A DNA stretch of 64,000 bases from Rhizobium sp. NZLR1 (GTDB lineage: Bacteria; Pseudomonadota; Alphaproteobacteria; Rhizobiales; Rhizobiaceae). A program made the translations under genes and the position numbers. The notes below the pieces were generated by a model. The model saw nothing but the letters and a program-made list of their open reading frames with translations, had not been told where the DNA came from and did no database searches. The stretch is taken from positions 2,299,501 through 2,363,500 of the forward strand of contig NZ_CP071632.1 of NCBI RefSeq assembly GCF_017357385.1, in the 5' to 3' direction. Of the stretch, positions 63,431-64,000 are shown one piece after another (positions within the stretch are counted from its first letter, which is position 1; every line of letters begins with the position of its first letter).

Positions 63431-63949
63431 TTACTGGCCGAGGCGGGCAAGGAGAGCGGCGGCGCGCGGCGCCGGCCAGCGACGCACGATGAGGGGTTCC
63501 GTTCCGGCACTGACATCGACGCCCTCGCCCGGCGACAGCACCACCTGCTCGCCAGCCGGTCGGCGGACCGCGACGCTGCCTCGCACGACCAGCACCGAGG
63601 TCTTGCCGCCTGCGACGTCGACGGCCCATTGCGTGCCGCGCACGGCGGCGATCGCCTGCGGCGTCACCACCTCAAAACCACTCGCGTGCTGGCTGCTGTC
63701 GACATCGACGAGGATGGCCTTGCGCCGCAGCGACGCTGAATCGGGGCTGCCGTCACGGTTGCGGTCGGCAAGGCGGAAGGAGGCGCCAGCCTCCGCCGTG
63801 ATCTTTACTCCGCCGGGACAAGTGAACACCTGGCGGGCGCCGGCGTCGCGCGAGATCGTGCAGCCGGCAGACTGCGCAAAGGCCGCCTCATGTGGAATGA
63901 GGCCGACAGCGAGTGCGGCGGCAAGCAGGCTGCGAAGTTTCGTATTCAT
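63431..63949 (-). CDS. exported FecR-domain protein, 172 aa
   Basis: Sec signal peptide (MNTKLRSLLAAALAVGLIP to AAFA, about residue 25). A FecR-type beta domain follows with AIAAVRGTQWAVDVAGGKTSVLVVRGSVAVR near 100-135 and LSPGEGVDV near 140. Unlike sigma regulators it has no membrane helix of its own or cytoplasmic tail, so it is free in the periplasm. Coupled to the CHASE2 cyclase directly downstream; this FecR-CHASE2 pairing is frequent in alphaproteobacteria. The promoter must lie in 63950-64000 or beyond. Confidence 0.85.
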   Translation of the reverse strand: MNTKLRSLLAAALAVGLIPHEAAFAQSAGCTISRDAGARQVFTCPGGVKITAEAGASFRLADRNRDGSPDSASLRRKAILVDVDSSQHASGFEVVTPQAIAAVRGTQWAVDVAGGKTSVLVVRGSVAVRRPAGEQVVLSPGEGVDVSAGTEPLIVRRWPAPRAAALLARLGQ

Positions 63950-64000
63950 GGAAAGGCCCCCATGACCGTGCGGGCAGCTTTTTCCAAAGCGTCCGCCAAC

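Overview
The window is chromosomal-type DNA of an alphaproteobacterium, most probably a Rhizobium of the R. leguminosarum/R. etli group. The evidence is high GC, the housekeeping runs rlpA-dac-tmk-holB, metG-tatD-MBL hydrolase and ppiD-trpD-trpC-moaC-moeA, an ISNCY-type transposase remnant, rhizobial palindromic repeats, and several GGAAC-N16/17-CGTT promoters typical of the alphaproteobacterial general-stress sigma factor EcfG (RpoE2). This assignment is inference; no marker gene such as 16S rRNA is present.

Layout. 1-2.3 kb: the 3' part of a GH13 glucan enzyme and two small stress-type genes divided by back-to-back EcfG-like promoters. 2.4-4.75 kb: a phosphodiesterase and MalK/UgpC-type ATPase operon whose first permease is cut off. 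4.9-7.8 kb: an exported two-domain M16 protease. 7.9-11.5 kb: GNAT-MarR pair, MFS exporter, a deletion scar joining the ends of an amine oxidase and a LysR gene, and a peroxiredoxin-like protein. 11.6-14.9 kb: a large zinc-ribbon/adenylate cyclase/ATPase/TPR protein. 15.0-24.7 kb: a two-armed catabolic locus, with GntR and a polar amino-acid ABC transporter on one strand and a ureohydrolase, binding protein, class III aminotransferase, gamma-glutamyltransferase homologue and succinate-semialdehyde-type dehydrogenase on the other. These could take up a guanidino or gamma-glutamyl compound and convert it through GABA to succinate. 24.7-25.4 kb: a decayed IS.

25.4-35 kb: MscS channel, two head-to-head alpha/beta hydrolases with LysR, a DUF599 membrane protein, a PAS protein and a second stress island with divergent EcfG-like promoters (17M-type stress protein and TerC). 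35-43.6 kb: conserved housekeeping genes (metal hydrolase, tatD, metG, holB, tmk, D,D-carboxypeptidase, rlpA) with a TauE/SafE permease placed between holB and metG. 44-52.9 kb: diguanylate cyclase, tRNA-Ser(UGA), MFS/LysR divergent pair, PhnA-like protein, two transglutaminase-like proteins, and a third stress patch full of very small membrane proteins, an entericidin, a GlsB/YeaQ protein and a DUF883-like protein, with further EcfG-like promoters and a possible small RNA. 53.1-58.6 kb: ppiD-trpD-trpC-moaC-moeA. 58.6-64 kb: an ETF-beta-lysine-methyltransferase-like enzyme, a DEAD-box helicase with a repetitive basic tail, and a FecR/CHASE2-adenylate cyclase pair.

The main unifying theme is dispersed general-stress regulation. 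Eight sites match or nearly match the EcfG promoter, nearly all in front of small genes. They fix start codons and support tiny genes that standard calling would miss. All positions and motifs were read by eye from the sequence; family names come from recognised motifs, not from database searches.
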